A stretch of 64,000 nt of DNA. Source: Gymnopilus junonius. Lineage: Eukaryota; Basidiomycota; Agaricomycetes; Agaricales; Galerinaceae. The stretch's first letter is position 1. Each line of letters starts with the position of its first letter. The DNA lies in the NCBI GenBank assembly GCA_015501075.1, contig JADNYJ010000202.1, positions 1 through 64,000 on the forward strand, read 5' to 3'. Below the pieces are notes generated by a model that worked only from the letters and a program-made list of their open reading frames with translations, was not told the origin of the DNA and searched no databases. Shown piece by piece: positions 33,247 to 45,179 of this stretch. The position numbers and the translations under genes were made by a program.

Positions 33247-33721
33247 GTTCGTTGGGCGTCAAGAGATAGAAATGAAATGTTCGAAAGGTAGTCGTAGGCG
33301 GGTTCGTAAAATGGATTGTCAAGACACACAGTGTAAGTTGACGGAAGGTATAGATGAGAATCTATAGGGAAAGGGCTCAGAACAACGTTTACCCACAACG
33401 AGCAAAGAAAAGACAGTAAGAGAGGGAAGAAGACCTACTCGTTTGGTCTTGTGGGCAGTAGCAATTATAGCCAAGGAAAACAATGGCCGTGTTGAATGAA
33501 ATGATGGAGTGATGGACAGAGTTCTTATACAGCTGGATCGAGAACAATAGACTTGTGAGAAGGCTGGCGTACACGTCGATCGCGGGAACCCAGAAGCAGC
33601 CGGCGGACACGCTTTGTCCTTCTTCGAGTACAAACAACAAAACAAACTTGCGTCTTCGAGAGTGGCGGATGGGGTGAAATTGGGAGTCAACGGTAAGACT
33701 TGTCCATCATAATAAGCTTCC

Positions 33722-34174
33722 CTACCGCCGCTTCAAATTCATCCTCGCAGGGTGCCAAACTGGTTTGGTGAGCCATGACTGGAATGTAAAACAGAGTTGG
33801 TTGTCAGGCATGAGCAATTCGAGTGCAACGTGGCCATGTTCATTTTCCCACCCTTCGTCGGTTGCCATGTTGCTCAGCCAATCAGCATGCACAAGGACAC
33901 GGTTTTGACAAGTCCCCACAGCCTCTCGTAAATACTTCCAGCTTCAATTTCGGGTCTGCCGCCTTCAACTTGAACTTCCTTGGTCAATTGACGCTTGGTT
34001 TTCATTCAACCCCAGTTCGTCAGCTTCTGGTCTTGAACCGTTTTTCGAACGCCACAACGCCACATTCGAAATTTTGTTAAACAGCTGTGGACTCAGATGT
34101 GCTTTGAACCCCGATTTCCACCTGGCTATGCCTCCGAACGAAGTCCGCTTCTCATAGTTACTCGTCCCAGACAA
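33722..34174 (-). pseudogene. possible short gene relic
   Basis: Three adjoining minus-strand frames look coding-like but shift twice: FGGIARWKSGFKAHLSPQ, then EVQVEGGRPEIEAGSIYERL, then HGHVALELLMPDNQLCFTF ending at 33722. No ATG opens the first piece. I do not recognise the family. Confidence 0.3.
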
Positions 34175-36507
34175 CCCCTGCTATCTTTTCCTCGTTCCGC
34201 TCTCCGTAACTTCCTTCTCGAGGGTTCCCAGCCTAACTAATATCATCGCCAAACATTCATGAACACCGTACCCAAGCGTCGACGCCCAAATTTGTCAAAT
34301 GACCGTCTTCTGGACCATTCTAAGAACATGACCGAGTCATTTCTAGGCATGCTGGGAAGCTAGGTCTGTAATGCGGCGGTCATGTCGACATGAACGGTTA
34401 CATGGAAGCGCGTGATATACTGGAAGGACGTCTGTCGACATTGTCGTTTGCCCCCAACGTCAGATGTCACTTTGCGATATCTATACCCTGACTCGGGATA
34501 TGTTTTCTGATAAATTCAGGTCGGTAGGTGAGTCTTTTCATACAAATTTTCTTTTTGTAAATTATTCATATTAATTGCAGGCGACCGCTTTGCCCCTCTT
34601 GAATATATGATACACCTCAATCTACCCTACAGCCCGCCTCCAGCCGCCCTCAGGTCAAATTGCATAGCTAGAGAACTAGTTATCGATTTGTGATCTTTCC
34701 ATGGCGATTCATTGCACACTAATGTTGCCATCTACAGCTACCTCAACCCTACTATCTAATCTTGGGGAGTCACGACGCGAACGCGACCCGACGTGATTGA
34801 TCCTAAACAAAACGCGTCCGTGACAGCACTGCGGTATCAACTCGATATAACCTAGGCATGTATGGTACCCAGTTTCAACGCAACCCGTTGCAGTTGCAGT
34901 ACCCCAGATACCATCCCAAAACGCGCAACGGATCAAAAGGTCCGTCCTTACTTAGCGCAGCACGGATGCAGTTGTCTTTCCTCGTACATGAAGACCAAAC
35001 TAAAGCTTATTCTAAACTGGAGAGCACGTAGGCGCAAATTGATGACTTATTCTGCTAGCTCGACCAAGTAAGTTCCATTTTTCGATAAGTACATAATATG
35101 TATAACAAGCAAAAATACATACCAAATTTCAGCGCAATAGCGACGCAAGCGGCTTGTCCGTTTCAGGTATTCCCGACATCAACGCGTTGCAAGTCGCATA
35201 GGTCGGACCGTGGTCGGCTTTCTTGATGAGACTCTGGTAATAATCTCCCTATTTTACTCACTTTTCATCTGCCCTACTCGCGTGCTCTATGTCCATTGAT
35301 CCTTCAACGAGTAATTCGGAATCGGACTTGGAACTGGAGTGCAAACTTTACATTCACGTACCTCGACATGCCTGCTTAAAGGAAGAAAGGAAGGAGTACT
35401 CACTGTCAACTCGTGCCAATCCAAATTTGACAGCACTACGTATAACATATCTGATAACTTGAGATCGCTGGCGAAATAATCAAGATTGAAATAGCTTTAG
35501 GTCGCGAAGCTCGACATCTGACATACTTATGATGGGATTTACTCTGTACGTTCGATAATCCAACTAATCATTGAATATTCAACTCCGTTTCTGCCTTCCC
35601 TCATAGAATTAATCCAGAAAGAGCGAGTCCGAAGGCAGGTTTGTACCAGAGGTTGGCAGACCCTTACTCTGGTTCTACAAAGCTTGAAATTATGTGGGTC
35701 CTCAAGTCCATTCCATATTTAGATGTTCATCTCCTGTCAAGGCCACCAACAATCAACGGTTAATCACCCCGGTCGTGTCTCCGCCTGCTTTTTCTTTAGT
35801 CTCTGTAGCATCTTTCACCTGTCCCGACCCTCGTGGAAAATGAGCAGAATCTTCAACACGAGGCTATCTTTCTTTAGCGCAAACTTATTCTGGTTTACAG
35901 AACATTCCAAACGACGGTCGACCATCATCATGATTTTTAGTATGACGTCCCTCAAGTTAGTCAGAGTCGATCCATCTTTTGGAATACCTAGTGACTCTGA
36001 TCATGTTTAAGCGAAGTAAAATCAAGTGTTACCGTCATGTCGATGTCTGTTCATGTTGATCATGACTGCGATAAGATCATAAAATGGGTGCCGCATGCGA
36101 TTATTTTTATTCTCGATAGTATTTGAACGGTTTCATTCATCTTCTGATACTTGTAAACATCAGAGAAACCAATAGTTCACCTTTCAGTAATAACTTTGGA
36201 TAGAAATATCAGCCGAAAAATCGATACATAGACATGATATCTGAAGGTCAGGCCATAGCTCTCTTTCTGAGTAATAAAGTGTATCGTAAACCAACTTCAA
36301 GTTTATGATTATGATTACACTGAACGTGCCAGTGGGCGTGTGTGCAATAATGGAGGCCAGCCAACCTTATTATATTTTTAATCAGTGGACCATGGCCCTA
36401 TGTGTAGATACACATAAAACTTGTTACGACCTGTGGCGATCAATTTTGAGGACGGTTACCTCGCTGGACTCTTCTTCTTACATACTACCCCGCTCTTATA
36501 TCTATCA
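34175..36507. other. gene-poor stretch
   Basis: More than 2 kb of AT-rich sequence with only short frames and no family match by eye. It may hold old transposon debris. Confidence 0.4.
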
Positions 36508-37067
36508 ATGAATTCTCCCGAATCTTCCACGTCTATTCCACCGGAGTCTATTGTTCCTGTTCTCGACCCCAATGACGCTTTATATCCTTACGTCCCTGAG
36601 AGGACCGTCAATTTTACCTACAACGGAGATCTTCTGGAGGAAACTGGAAGGAATGGAACAGGGTTGTCAAAGCCCAGCTCGGGATCGCTGGTTTCGGCGT
36701 ACACCTTATGGATAATCCAGGATACGGGCTCCCTCCTAACCCTTTGACCCATCCTTATTCTCGACGGAACTGGGATAATAATGAATGTGTCATTATGGCT
36801 TTTATCAACATCAGCATTTGCGAGACTGAGTATGAACTTTGTGAAAGCAAACTGACAGCCAAAGCTTACTGGGAGGCCCTCCATGACTTTCACGAAGGAC
36901 CCGTCGCACAGATGAACCTCGTTCTGAAGGTCCTTGCTACGCATATTCCATATGACGAGACGGTTGTCCGGAGAGCTAGAGAGATCCGTAACGACAGACA
37001 TTCGACACTCATTCCAAATGCGTGGAGGGATAACCGAGCGAACCTTTCTATGCGTTGTTCTCATTAA
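36508..37067 (+). pseudogene. Copia-type gag relic
   Basis: Starts MNSPESSTSIPPE. The frame changes near 36636 to give GGNWKEWNRVVKAQLG, then WDNNECVIMAFINISI and ELCESKLTAKAYWEALHDF. Trp in the middle and a TAK.YWEAL-like helix are typical of the Copia gag/UBN2 domain. The stop is at 37065-37067. No protease, integrase or RT follows and no LTRs were seen, so it is an isolated, frame-shifted fragment. The 231-codon frame on the opposite strand is treated as a shadow. Confidence 0.5.
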
Positions 37068-37303
37068 TGGTCTTGGATCCGCTGCAGCCCACACACATAC
37101 ATACTCGCGCAATGATTGTACATGACATGCAGAGCTGCCAGAGCACGCCTGACGACAAGCCTTATACATCGGATCGCATCTTACAGTTTCTGGGGCGGGA
37201 ACCGTAGATAACTTGTGAAAAGATTTTACATATATCAATTGCAAACGAGTCGGGTATATAGATGATAATAGAGCTAACCCACTACACGAGGTCCAATCAC
37301 TGT

Positions 37304-38518
37304 TTAAAGACACTCCAAAATCGAGGACAACTTGCTCAAGACCGCCGCTTGCGCAGTCGAATCAGCGTCCAGCTTGGTCTTGGCATAGAAAACGCTAACA
37401 GTAGCGATGCACCCTTGCGTGATGGCACTCGACTCCGTAGGGAGTTTGCTACTACCACAAGTGTCCACGTCAATACTAAGAAGAGTGGGGAAAATGCGCG
37501 TCAAAACGAATTTGTAGGACGACGTAGAGGGACAAGACGAAATCGACGCGAAATTGACGTTGAGGCTGACGCCTAATGGTAAAATGGGGCTTGGGCTGTT
37601 GAGCAAGGAGGAGATGAATTTGATGATGAGTTCGGTGTAGATTCCGGCTGCGATGGTCGAATCGGCAGTGGGGTCGCTGGTAAGAGTAGTATAGGAAACT
37701 TGGGAGCCAGATGAACCCGAGAAGGCGACGGATGGGATGCCTTCCAGAACAGCTTCAGCCGCTGCACCACTAAGTAAATCGGCCATCCATAAGTGTGAGC
37801 TGGTGCTAAGAATTGCAGATTGAACCAAGTCGGACTCACATGGTTCCTGAAAAGAATACGTCCAGAGCAAGATTGGCTATATAAAAGAACAATTCTTAGA
37901 TCAGGGCGAGAAAAGTCAAGAGCAAAGAAGGACTCACTTCCAATGTTCGACCCGCTGATAACAAGGTCTGGTGGCGAGTCGAAGGTTTGGGGAGAGAGTG
38001 TTTGAATACCAAATCGCACAGCATCCACCCTAACAAGTGTTTGTTCACTCAAACCACTGAAATTGATTGACGTCATGATACTTACGGGAACGCGTTAACG
38101 TAATTGATGTTTGCTAAAATCAAACCCCAGTCAATCATTGATCAACACACAATGAGGGACCTCACGGTCTGACGAATTGGACCCGATAGCAGGAGATCCA
38201 GCAGGACAAGAATCGAACTCGCATGGAGAAGTCAAAGTGGTCGGTGTTGTGGAGGACGAACCAGAACCCGACTTGTTGACTGCCGGGGCGGAAAGAATAA
38301 CCTGCAGAAATCAAGTGTGTGTTCCTATACAAGAACAAAAAAAAATAGAAAATGCAGAAACGTACCTCGTGCCCAACAGCTTTCAGTGCATCATATTCAG
38401 CCCGAATTTGGGCAACTGCCCAACCATCGTCATTGGTGAGAACAATTTTTGTCGCGTTGCAAAGAGCGAAAAGGATAGAAAGGATAGTGGTTGTCTTCAA
38501 CATCTCGAGTCTGACCAT
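37304..38518 (-). CDS. SurE-family 5'/3'-nucleotidase / acid phosphatase
   Basis: ATG at 38516-38518 (MVRLEMLKTTTILSILFALC), with a hydrophobic signal-like N-terminus and an alternative in-frame ATG 15 nt downstream. The SurE metal-binding motif TKIVLTNDDGW is present, then EYDALKAVGHEV, LVISGSNIG (second motif) and AVLEGIPSVAFSGSSG. The C-terminus reads KLSSILECL, stop at 37304. SurE enzymes are metal-dependent nucleoside-monophosphate phosphatases; secreted fungal forms are annotated as acid phosphatases. At least four short introns. It appears intact. Confidence 0.88.
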
Positions 38519-39286
38519 TGAACGCCAAGGCGTCGTGATTGGAAAGGTAGGAGAGCTAAACGATTTCACAACATGTTGTTTGTGCTTTAAATAGAGGTAT
38601 CGGTTGAGGCAGTAAACGTGCGTACCTTCCAGCGTGTCCTTCCGACTCTTTGAATTCTCACCACGTTGGGAAGCGGTTGGCACCTCTTCAGAGCGCTCGT
38701 GATTAAGGAGCTGAAGCTATGCTTCTTATGTGAATTTGGGCACTGATGGAAGTTTCAAGCGATTTCAACTGAGGCTGCCGGTTTTAGGAGAAGATTTACT
38801 AACCTCGCCTTTTACGGACTACGAAGTCCCGGAAGTGAATCACTCTAACTGACGATAGAGTAGTATTATTTAAATATCTAGCTTGACGTTCATTGTTCCC
38901 GAGAATAATTTCGAAGAGAAAGCCGAAGCTTGCGAAGACTGACAATGACATATGCAGAAAGAAACGCGTGAAAAGGAGTGATTTAGCTTACATAATGGAT
39001 ACTTATGTTTCAAATCACATGATTGACAGCGAGCAACGCGTCGGCGTCGAGCAGACCGGAAGCCGATCTGTCTATGAAGGAGGGCCTGTCGATAGACACG
39101 CTGCTCGCGCGTCTTACCAAATTCCACTGGAGTCGAAACTTGAGCGAATGACAGGCATGGGAAAAAAACTAAATTGTAAACAAGAATGGGCCAGGGGATG
39201 TCGTCCACCTTTTTCCCAAAAGAAATTTCAAAAAAGACATTGTGGGCGAAAGGTGATTGACAAGATAGGCTGTTGTGATTACAGTA
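38519..39286. other. intergenic
   Basis: Between the SurE start and the 3' end of the F-box/WD-type gene. The 313-codon plus-strand frame that begins at 38893 runs mostly antisense to that gene and is not counted as real. Confidence 0.5.
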
Positions 39287-42200
39287 TTAATAATCTTCTG
39301 GCACAGGGGCGAGATCGACTCTGTATATCATTGATACTTCTGACTCCTCCAAATCTGCGGGTAATAAAGATCATGTATAAGTACACCAGATTCTCAAAAG
39401 GAGAAAATGATTCAAAAATTGAAATTCACCTCTGGGAGCAGCAGCAACGAACATGTCGCCATTCGGAAACACTAAACATCAAACGATCAAATCAGTCAAG
39501 GATTTCACAGCAAGATAACAAAGAGAAAAAACCAGGACAAATGAAACCCACCATGATACCGCCCTTCCTCATATCTCTCATAATCCTCCAAATCTCGCTC
39601 ATAGTCCCTTTCCCACTCATCCATCATCCTCTCTCTCTCTTCTTTTTCCTCAGTATTAGAAGCATCGACGTCCAGGTCAGCAATAAGCCCACCTCCATCG
39701 TCCATTGCACCTGCAACACCACCAGCACCAACACCAGCACCGCCAGCAGCACCTCCGCCAATACCGTGCACACCGCCACCTGCACCAACGGCACCACCGC
39801 CCAACCCGACCCACGCCCCAATGTGCTGACCTAGCACAACAGCCCCAGCACCTCCGCCAGCCCCAAACTCTTCTCCGAGCCTTGGCCACGTAGGGTTCCA
39901 GTTGAGGTAGAGCCCCGTGTCGGACATCATGAGGCAGCTCACTTCACTCAACCAGGAAGGGTTGGAGAAGTATGGCATGCGCAGGATGGAAAGGGAGGGC
40001 GGCGTCGGGTGTAGGTGTTTTGGGCGAAGAGCCAATGCTTGACTTTGGGAAGTTGAAGTTGAGGTTGAAGGTTGTGAAGGGCTAGAGGCGGAGGGTGGTG
40101 GTGAGGAAGGGATGGTAGGTATCACGACATACACCGCGTTTGACTGTAGAAAGAAGTAGGGTGGATCAGCATTCCATCCAAGCTACAGTAGATTTAAAAG
40201 AATGAAATAAAACTTACAGTAACAACCCCAATTCTCCCATTTTCATACGATAAATACACGCTAGTAGAAGCCGACGGAGGCCCAAGCTGCACATCCAAGG
40301 TATTCACAAAAATTTCCTCGTCCTTCTCACGTTGCTCCTTCCTTCGCTTCTCCTTCGCTTCTCGCCTAGCACGACGCGCTTCGCGGGCCCGAGCTGCAGA
40401 TGACGATGTCGCATGTGATCCTCTTCCTTGTTGTGAACTCTGAGAAGACGATGGAGGCCCAGAAGCAGAGGCAGAGGTGGAAGTTGAACCATCCGCAACT
40501 ACTACTGATGTCGGAGTAACAGTGAACGCGGAAGCCAAGGCTGAGCCTACACCTGCACTTAAAGCTATATGGGGTGCTGGCGAGAACATAGCCGCAGTCG
40601 CAGGACCGGCATGTCCACCAGGACGACGAGCAGGTTGAGTTGAAGGCCGCTTGGTAAGGAGCGACTCAAAATTGTGTATGATCACCAGCCTGGAACCACT
40701 GAGGAGGGCTACGAGGTGTTTTCCATCACTTGATGCGTGGACTAGAATAGAAGAAAAAGAAAAATGAGTTAAAAAAGAAAGAAAGTAAGAAACTGAGATG
40801 AAACACCTACCGGCAACGAATTGGTCAATCACCATCTTCCCGCTAATCGCGTTCGAATACTCCTCGGCACTGCAACGACTAGGCATCCTCACCACCTCCC
40901 TTTCCTCCTCCCTCGCCAGGTCATAACAGTCATTATCCATATCCCCATCACAGCCCACACCCTGGCCTACTCCAAGACCCATACTCGACGCCTGACTCGC
41001 CACCTCCCACCTCCATCGCCCATATCGCCACCTTGTAGAAGGTATATCCATGACGCACTTGCCCGTGGAGCGGGAGAATACGCGCAGGAGGTACCGGCCA
41101 GCGAAGAAGAGGTGCCGAGGGGAGATGTCGACATAGCGCACCAGACCGAGGAATTGTGGGAGCTGATTACCTGTGTCAGCGTCGTCCTCATCCTCATTAT
41201 CGTCTTCATCTAGGTCTTCATCGTCGCTTTCGGGTTCAGAATGAGATTCTGGGACTGCGTCATACGAGGCCTGAGGTTCATGGTACGCTGCGCCCGTAGA
41301 TGAGGAAATGTGCGTTGGAGGTGGGAGGACATCAGCCAGCAAGACAAGGTCATGGGCGACATTCCCTATGCTTTGAACTTGCACTGGAGCAGCAGACACT
41401 GCCAAATTGCTTGGCCCTTCGCCTCTATCCTCTTCATCAATGTCAATGTCAACGTCATCGTCTCCATGATTATGATCATGCTCGTCTTCATGTACATGGG
41501 CCTCCTCTGCCCCTCCAACATTAGGCTGGATGACCTGAATACCCTCAACAGTCTCCACGATCTTCCCAATTCTCACATCCCAGATAAACGCCCTCTCCAG
41601 GCTCGCCACCAGCAAATGCGGGTACACGAACCGGAATGCACGGGTAGGCTCCGGCATGTGTAAGATGGCATGTGGGGTGAATCTGGCCCTCGCATTTGGC
41701 GGTTCATCTGGCGAAGACGAGGATGAGGAAGTTGAAGTTGAAGTTGAAGTAGGAGGCGAGCTGAAAGAGGTCAAGTGGGAGATGTAGGTCGTTACATGGC
41801 GCTGCCTCTCGTCCGGGAGTGATAGCCGATCTACTTCAGGTTCAGAGTCGGTGCTGTCATCCGTATCCAGACTTGTGTTCATGCTTGTGTTGGAAGATGG
41901 GGCAGGGATGTCCGCTGTGCGCTTCCAGACCTCTTTGTTCCCATCATCGCGGTCGAAAATAAGATACCCTTCCCCGTATTCCAAGTGGGCGTATCCACGA
42001 ACATACCACTGTAAAAACAATCCTGTTATATCCTGCGATATACCAAGAAGAAATTCAGGTAAATACGTACCACAGGCAATTCCCAGAGCACCACGTCCGT
42101 CTCCAGATCCCTGACAATCAGTCCGCCCAGCTGCGTCGTTGCTACCGTAATTCCGACCTTTTCATCCACTTTGATACGGTGCACACGGCGATAATGCATC

Positions 42201-42536
42201 GATTCTGGCTTAGTCTCAGTCTGGGCTGGACTATGTGGTCTCAGGGGTCGAGGAGAGGGCACTACGCAAGAAGGTGCGCGACCTGCCCAGGCCAGTTCGA
42301 TCGTTCTACGTTTCTTACCTGTTTCATTATTGTCAACGATTATTCATGAAAGAAAATCAGAAAAATCGTACAAAATTCTTTCCAGCCCTTCACACCTGCC
42401 AATGATCTTCCAGAATATAAGCCTTTTGTAAATCGCCTCCTAGACCATTAGGGCCCAAATTTTCAAGCAATGTTGTCGACCATGGAATAAATCCTTCGTA
42501 AAATGCCAGATCTCGATAAATTGTCTCCCTGTTCAT
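39287..42536 (-). CDS. F-box/WD-type protein
   Basis: The spliced protein contains GVKGWKEFCKKRRTIELAW near its start, the linker that follows the F-box in fungal F-box/WD proteins. Blade-like strands follow (GGLIVRDLETDVVLWELP, HLEYGEGYLIFDRD). Long acidic stretches (about 41150-41260) and a charged Arg/Lys/Glu helix (REARRARREAKEKRRKEQR) interrupt the repeats. Near the end is a Gly/Ala/Val-rich run (about 39700-39860). The true 3' end uses two further exons (VFPNGDMFVAAAPR, then DLEESEVSMIYRVDLAPVPE), stop 39287-39289. The 5' end is unresolved: ATG 42534-42536 is the first workable start, but an LCLSQLNREWYSF-like F-box tail just upstream suggests more exons. Probably a substrate receptor of an SCF ubiquitin ligase. 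Confidence 0.65.
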
Positions 42537-43796
42537 GTCATTTCCTGAATAAAGCTGTACCACTCCCGATTAAGCTGCGATAAACACAGACGCCAGAAAG
42601 AGGAAGATATGAAAGAATTAAGATAACAAGTTCAGTTGGTAATTCCGTTGGGAACATTTTCGGCAGTCAACAGAACGGAGAAGATGAAAGTTCGTGTTCA
42701 GGTGAGATTACCTGGCCATGACAGGAAATGTGATGGTGTCACAGACCCAGATATTAATAATATTAAGATAAGATTAAAACAGCTCCAGCAAATTGAATTC
42801 CAGCGGCATTTTTCCACCAGTGCCACCAGCTGGCTGTCAACTTCCTGCTCTCCACCGCGCCATGGTGAGTTAGAATACATACACATGTCATAGGATTCTC
42901 ATTTTCACTCTATGTAGGTCAAACCATCGACCTCATTGTAATCTGACTAATCGACCACCAATGTCTGTATAATTTGTAAGGTCAGTTTTAAGAACTACCA
43001 TTCATCTTCTTCTGTCATAGCAATTTATGCTGTCTAATGATATAAGTTAAGCACTTCCAATGCTCTGTCGAGTGGTCCTCCTGCCAACTCCTGCAATGCC
43101 TTCTGTTACCATAGCAGGTGCTCTTCCGGTAATGCCCCTTCCACCAGACCCTTCACTGCCACCAGCCGTGCCCACTGAGAAAGAACTACTTGAAAGTACG
43201 ACTAGTGGTCTCCGTTTCTTGTACGAGAAACTCCAACGAAGCCAGGGAGAGCGCCGCTGTAGTGGCTAATCTTCTGACAACGGATCACCAATCTAGAGCT
43301 GCGAGATGATGGTTGGAATGCTTGGCATCTTTTGACTAGTTTCAGATTTGTGTTGAATTGGTACGTCCCACATCCCTTTTGGTGCGATGCCTTGCCAAAT
43401 TTTTTAGTCTTAATTTGAAATTTTGGCAGGAGTATCTGATGAAGTTGCCGATCACTACAAAAGGCAGCACAAGAAAGTGAGCTGAGTGAACGAAGTACAT
43501 ATCCAAATACAGTCAAGCATCGCTAGTACTGTGGCACTGGGGCCACTTCCCAACGAACTGTGGCAAATACCCGAGTGGTTATGCGACGTATGCGGCTGAT
43601 CGGTGCTTACTGGTACCTTCTATGAGCTCCTACGTGTCAATTAGTCCTTCTCTTTCATGCGCCCCCCTCACGCCAATCGTCAGCGATGTTGAAATGTGAG
43701 CTACGCCCGCATCGTATCGAGCGCCACAACAGAGAGCCTACGTGTCAACCAAACCGTTCACTTTCGCTTTCAAGTGCCCATTCACGCCAATCGCCA
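42537..43796. other. intergenic with a gene-family fragment near 43.06-43.44 kb
   Basis: A short plus-strand frame, 43060-43269, contains PPAVPTEKELLESTTSGLRF. Diverged copies of the same stretch occur near 47.06 and 47.62 kb. I do not recognise the parent gene. Confidence 0.4.
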
Positions 43797-43846
43797 ATGA
43801 TGTTGAAAATTGTCCGCCACATCGCTATGGTCTTGCCGATGGTGGG
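43631..43846 (+). repeat. 108-bp tandem duplication over the hydrolase start
   Basis: Two diverged copies, 108 bp apart, share tacgtgtcaa, tcacgccaatcg and gatgttgaaa blocks. The second copy holds the hydrolase start codon. Confidence 0.65.
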
Positions 43847-45076
43847 TATACAGGTATAAATACGTCCTAGAGATATCGTCCACTGCCAAGCAGCTAACAA
43901 TGCCACTCAGACCGTAGGAGATGACATCTGCTTTTACTATACGGACAGCGGTGCCCCCGCACAAGCCGACTATGCGACCTTGTTCATTATACATGGACTT
44001 ATATTTCACAGTGGTACGTCTCCAACCATTGCTGATTTATCCCTCGCGATGTTGACTCCATGAAACCAGGTACCTTTAGTCGCATTTCGTCGGCTGCACC
44101 TTCTCATGGTTTACGTATAATTTGTGTAAACCGTCGAGAATACCCTGGAACTTCACCCTACTCCCCTGAGGAGCTGAAGATCATCAACGAAGGATCGAGC
44201 TCTGAACGGGCTAAATTCATGCTTGAACAAGGCATCCACCTCTGCCTGCTCGTTGACCGCCTCGTTGATACTTTGTCTTTACCGAAAGGTGGGATAACGA
44301 TCACGGGCTGGTCATTGGGCACCATATTTGCTATTGCCATGATGACAGCCATCAACGATCTTCCAGAAGACACCAGAGAAAGGTTGAAAGCACACGTCCA
44401 TAAATTGATTATTTGGGGTACGTGCTTGAAATAAAGGCCTATGTTTTCATATCAAACCTCATCAGATCCTGCTTCGATATGCATTGGAACCAACGGCCCC
44501 CCTGGTTTCGATTTCTCTTTTTTCGATACGTCCATCCCACCCAAGGCACGGTGGGCAACTTTCGGCGTGTGGGTCTCGAGTTACTTCAAACATGAAGACC
44601 TGTCTTTACGAGATTTTAATAAACTCGGCAATGATGCCGATCCGACCAGGCAGGCCACCGTTCTCGGGATGACCACTGAAGAGATCAGTGCTGCGATCGA
44701 TTGGACACCAGGTGATAAATACGATGCGACTTTGGTTTCTTCTTCTTATGTCAACATACATTGGGATTCGGCAAACAAGGCATTGTTTGATCCAGCGTGT
44801 CGGGAGGCGTGGGGCGGATATGATGTGTGGCATATATATGGCGATGCAAATTGCTGGGCTGTGTTGCATGCGGTGTGGTCTCTGGAAGAGAGAGCGAAGG
44901 GAAAGGACGTGAATTTTAAACTCCTTAAAGGCGCCAACCATTTCGTGAGTCTTATCATTACTTGGGCATATGGTGCCGTACCCTTAATGATCTCTGTCCA
45001 GCCCATGTGGGAAGAACCTGAGCGAATGTTGTTGCTTTTGAAAGAGTGCATTAACGGTGGTCAGAGCATTAATTGA
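43797..45076 (+). CDS. alpha/beta hydrolase
   Basis: Tandem ATGs at 43797 and 43800 (MMLKIVRHIAMVLPM), then a short intron and the core fold: TLFIIHGLIF (oxyanion His-Gly), LRIICVNRREYPGTSPYS, nucleophile elbow TGWSLGT (GxSxG, about 44310), and a late WHIYGD and GANHF, whose His fits the triad. The last intron (about 44945-45000) joins NHF to PMWEEPER; stop 45076. No signal peptide, so it is probably intracellular. Substrate unknown: esterases, epoxide hydrolases and lipases share this fold. The start region lies in a tandem duplication. Confidence 0.85.
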
Positions 45077-45179
45077 AAGGTTGAATAATGCTAGCGTGGT
45101 TCATTGGTATTCAAATGTATGATATTCATAACACACAACATACTCTTTCTACGCCGTTCTATGACTAAAGCTTCAAGCT

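Noticed and set aside
36618..37313. 231-codon minus-strand open frame
   Set aside because: It is antisense to a Copia gag-like reading that has recognisable features.
38893..39834. 313-codon plus-strand open frame
   Set aside because: It overlaps the 3' exons of the F-box/WD-type gene on the minus strand and has no family features; treated as a shadow.
39700..39880. Possible stand-alone repeat satellite
   Set aside because: The triplet-rich run is within the coding frame of the F-box/WD-type protein (Gly/Ala/Val codons).
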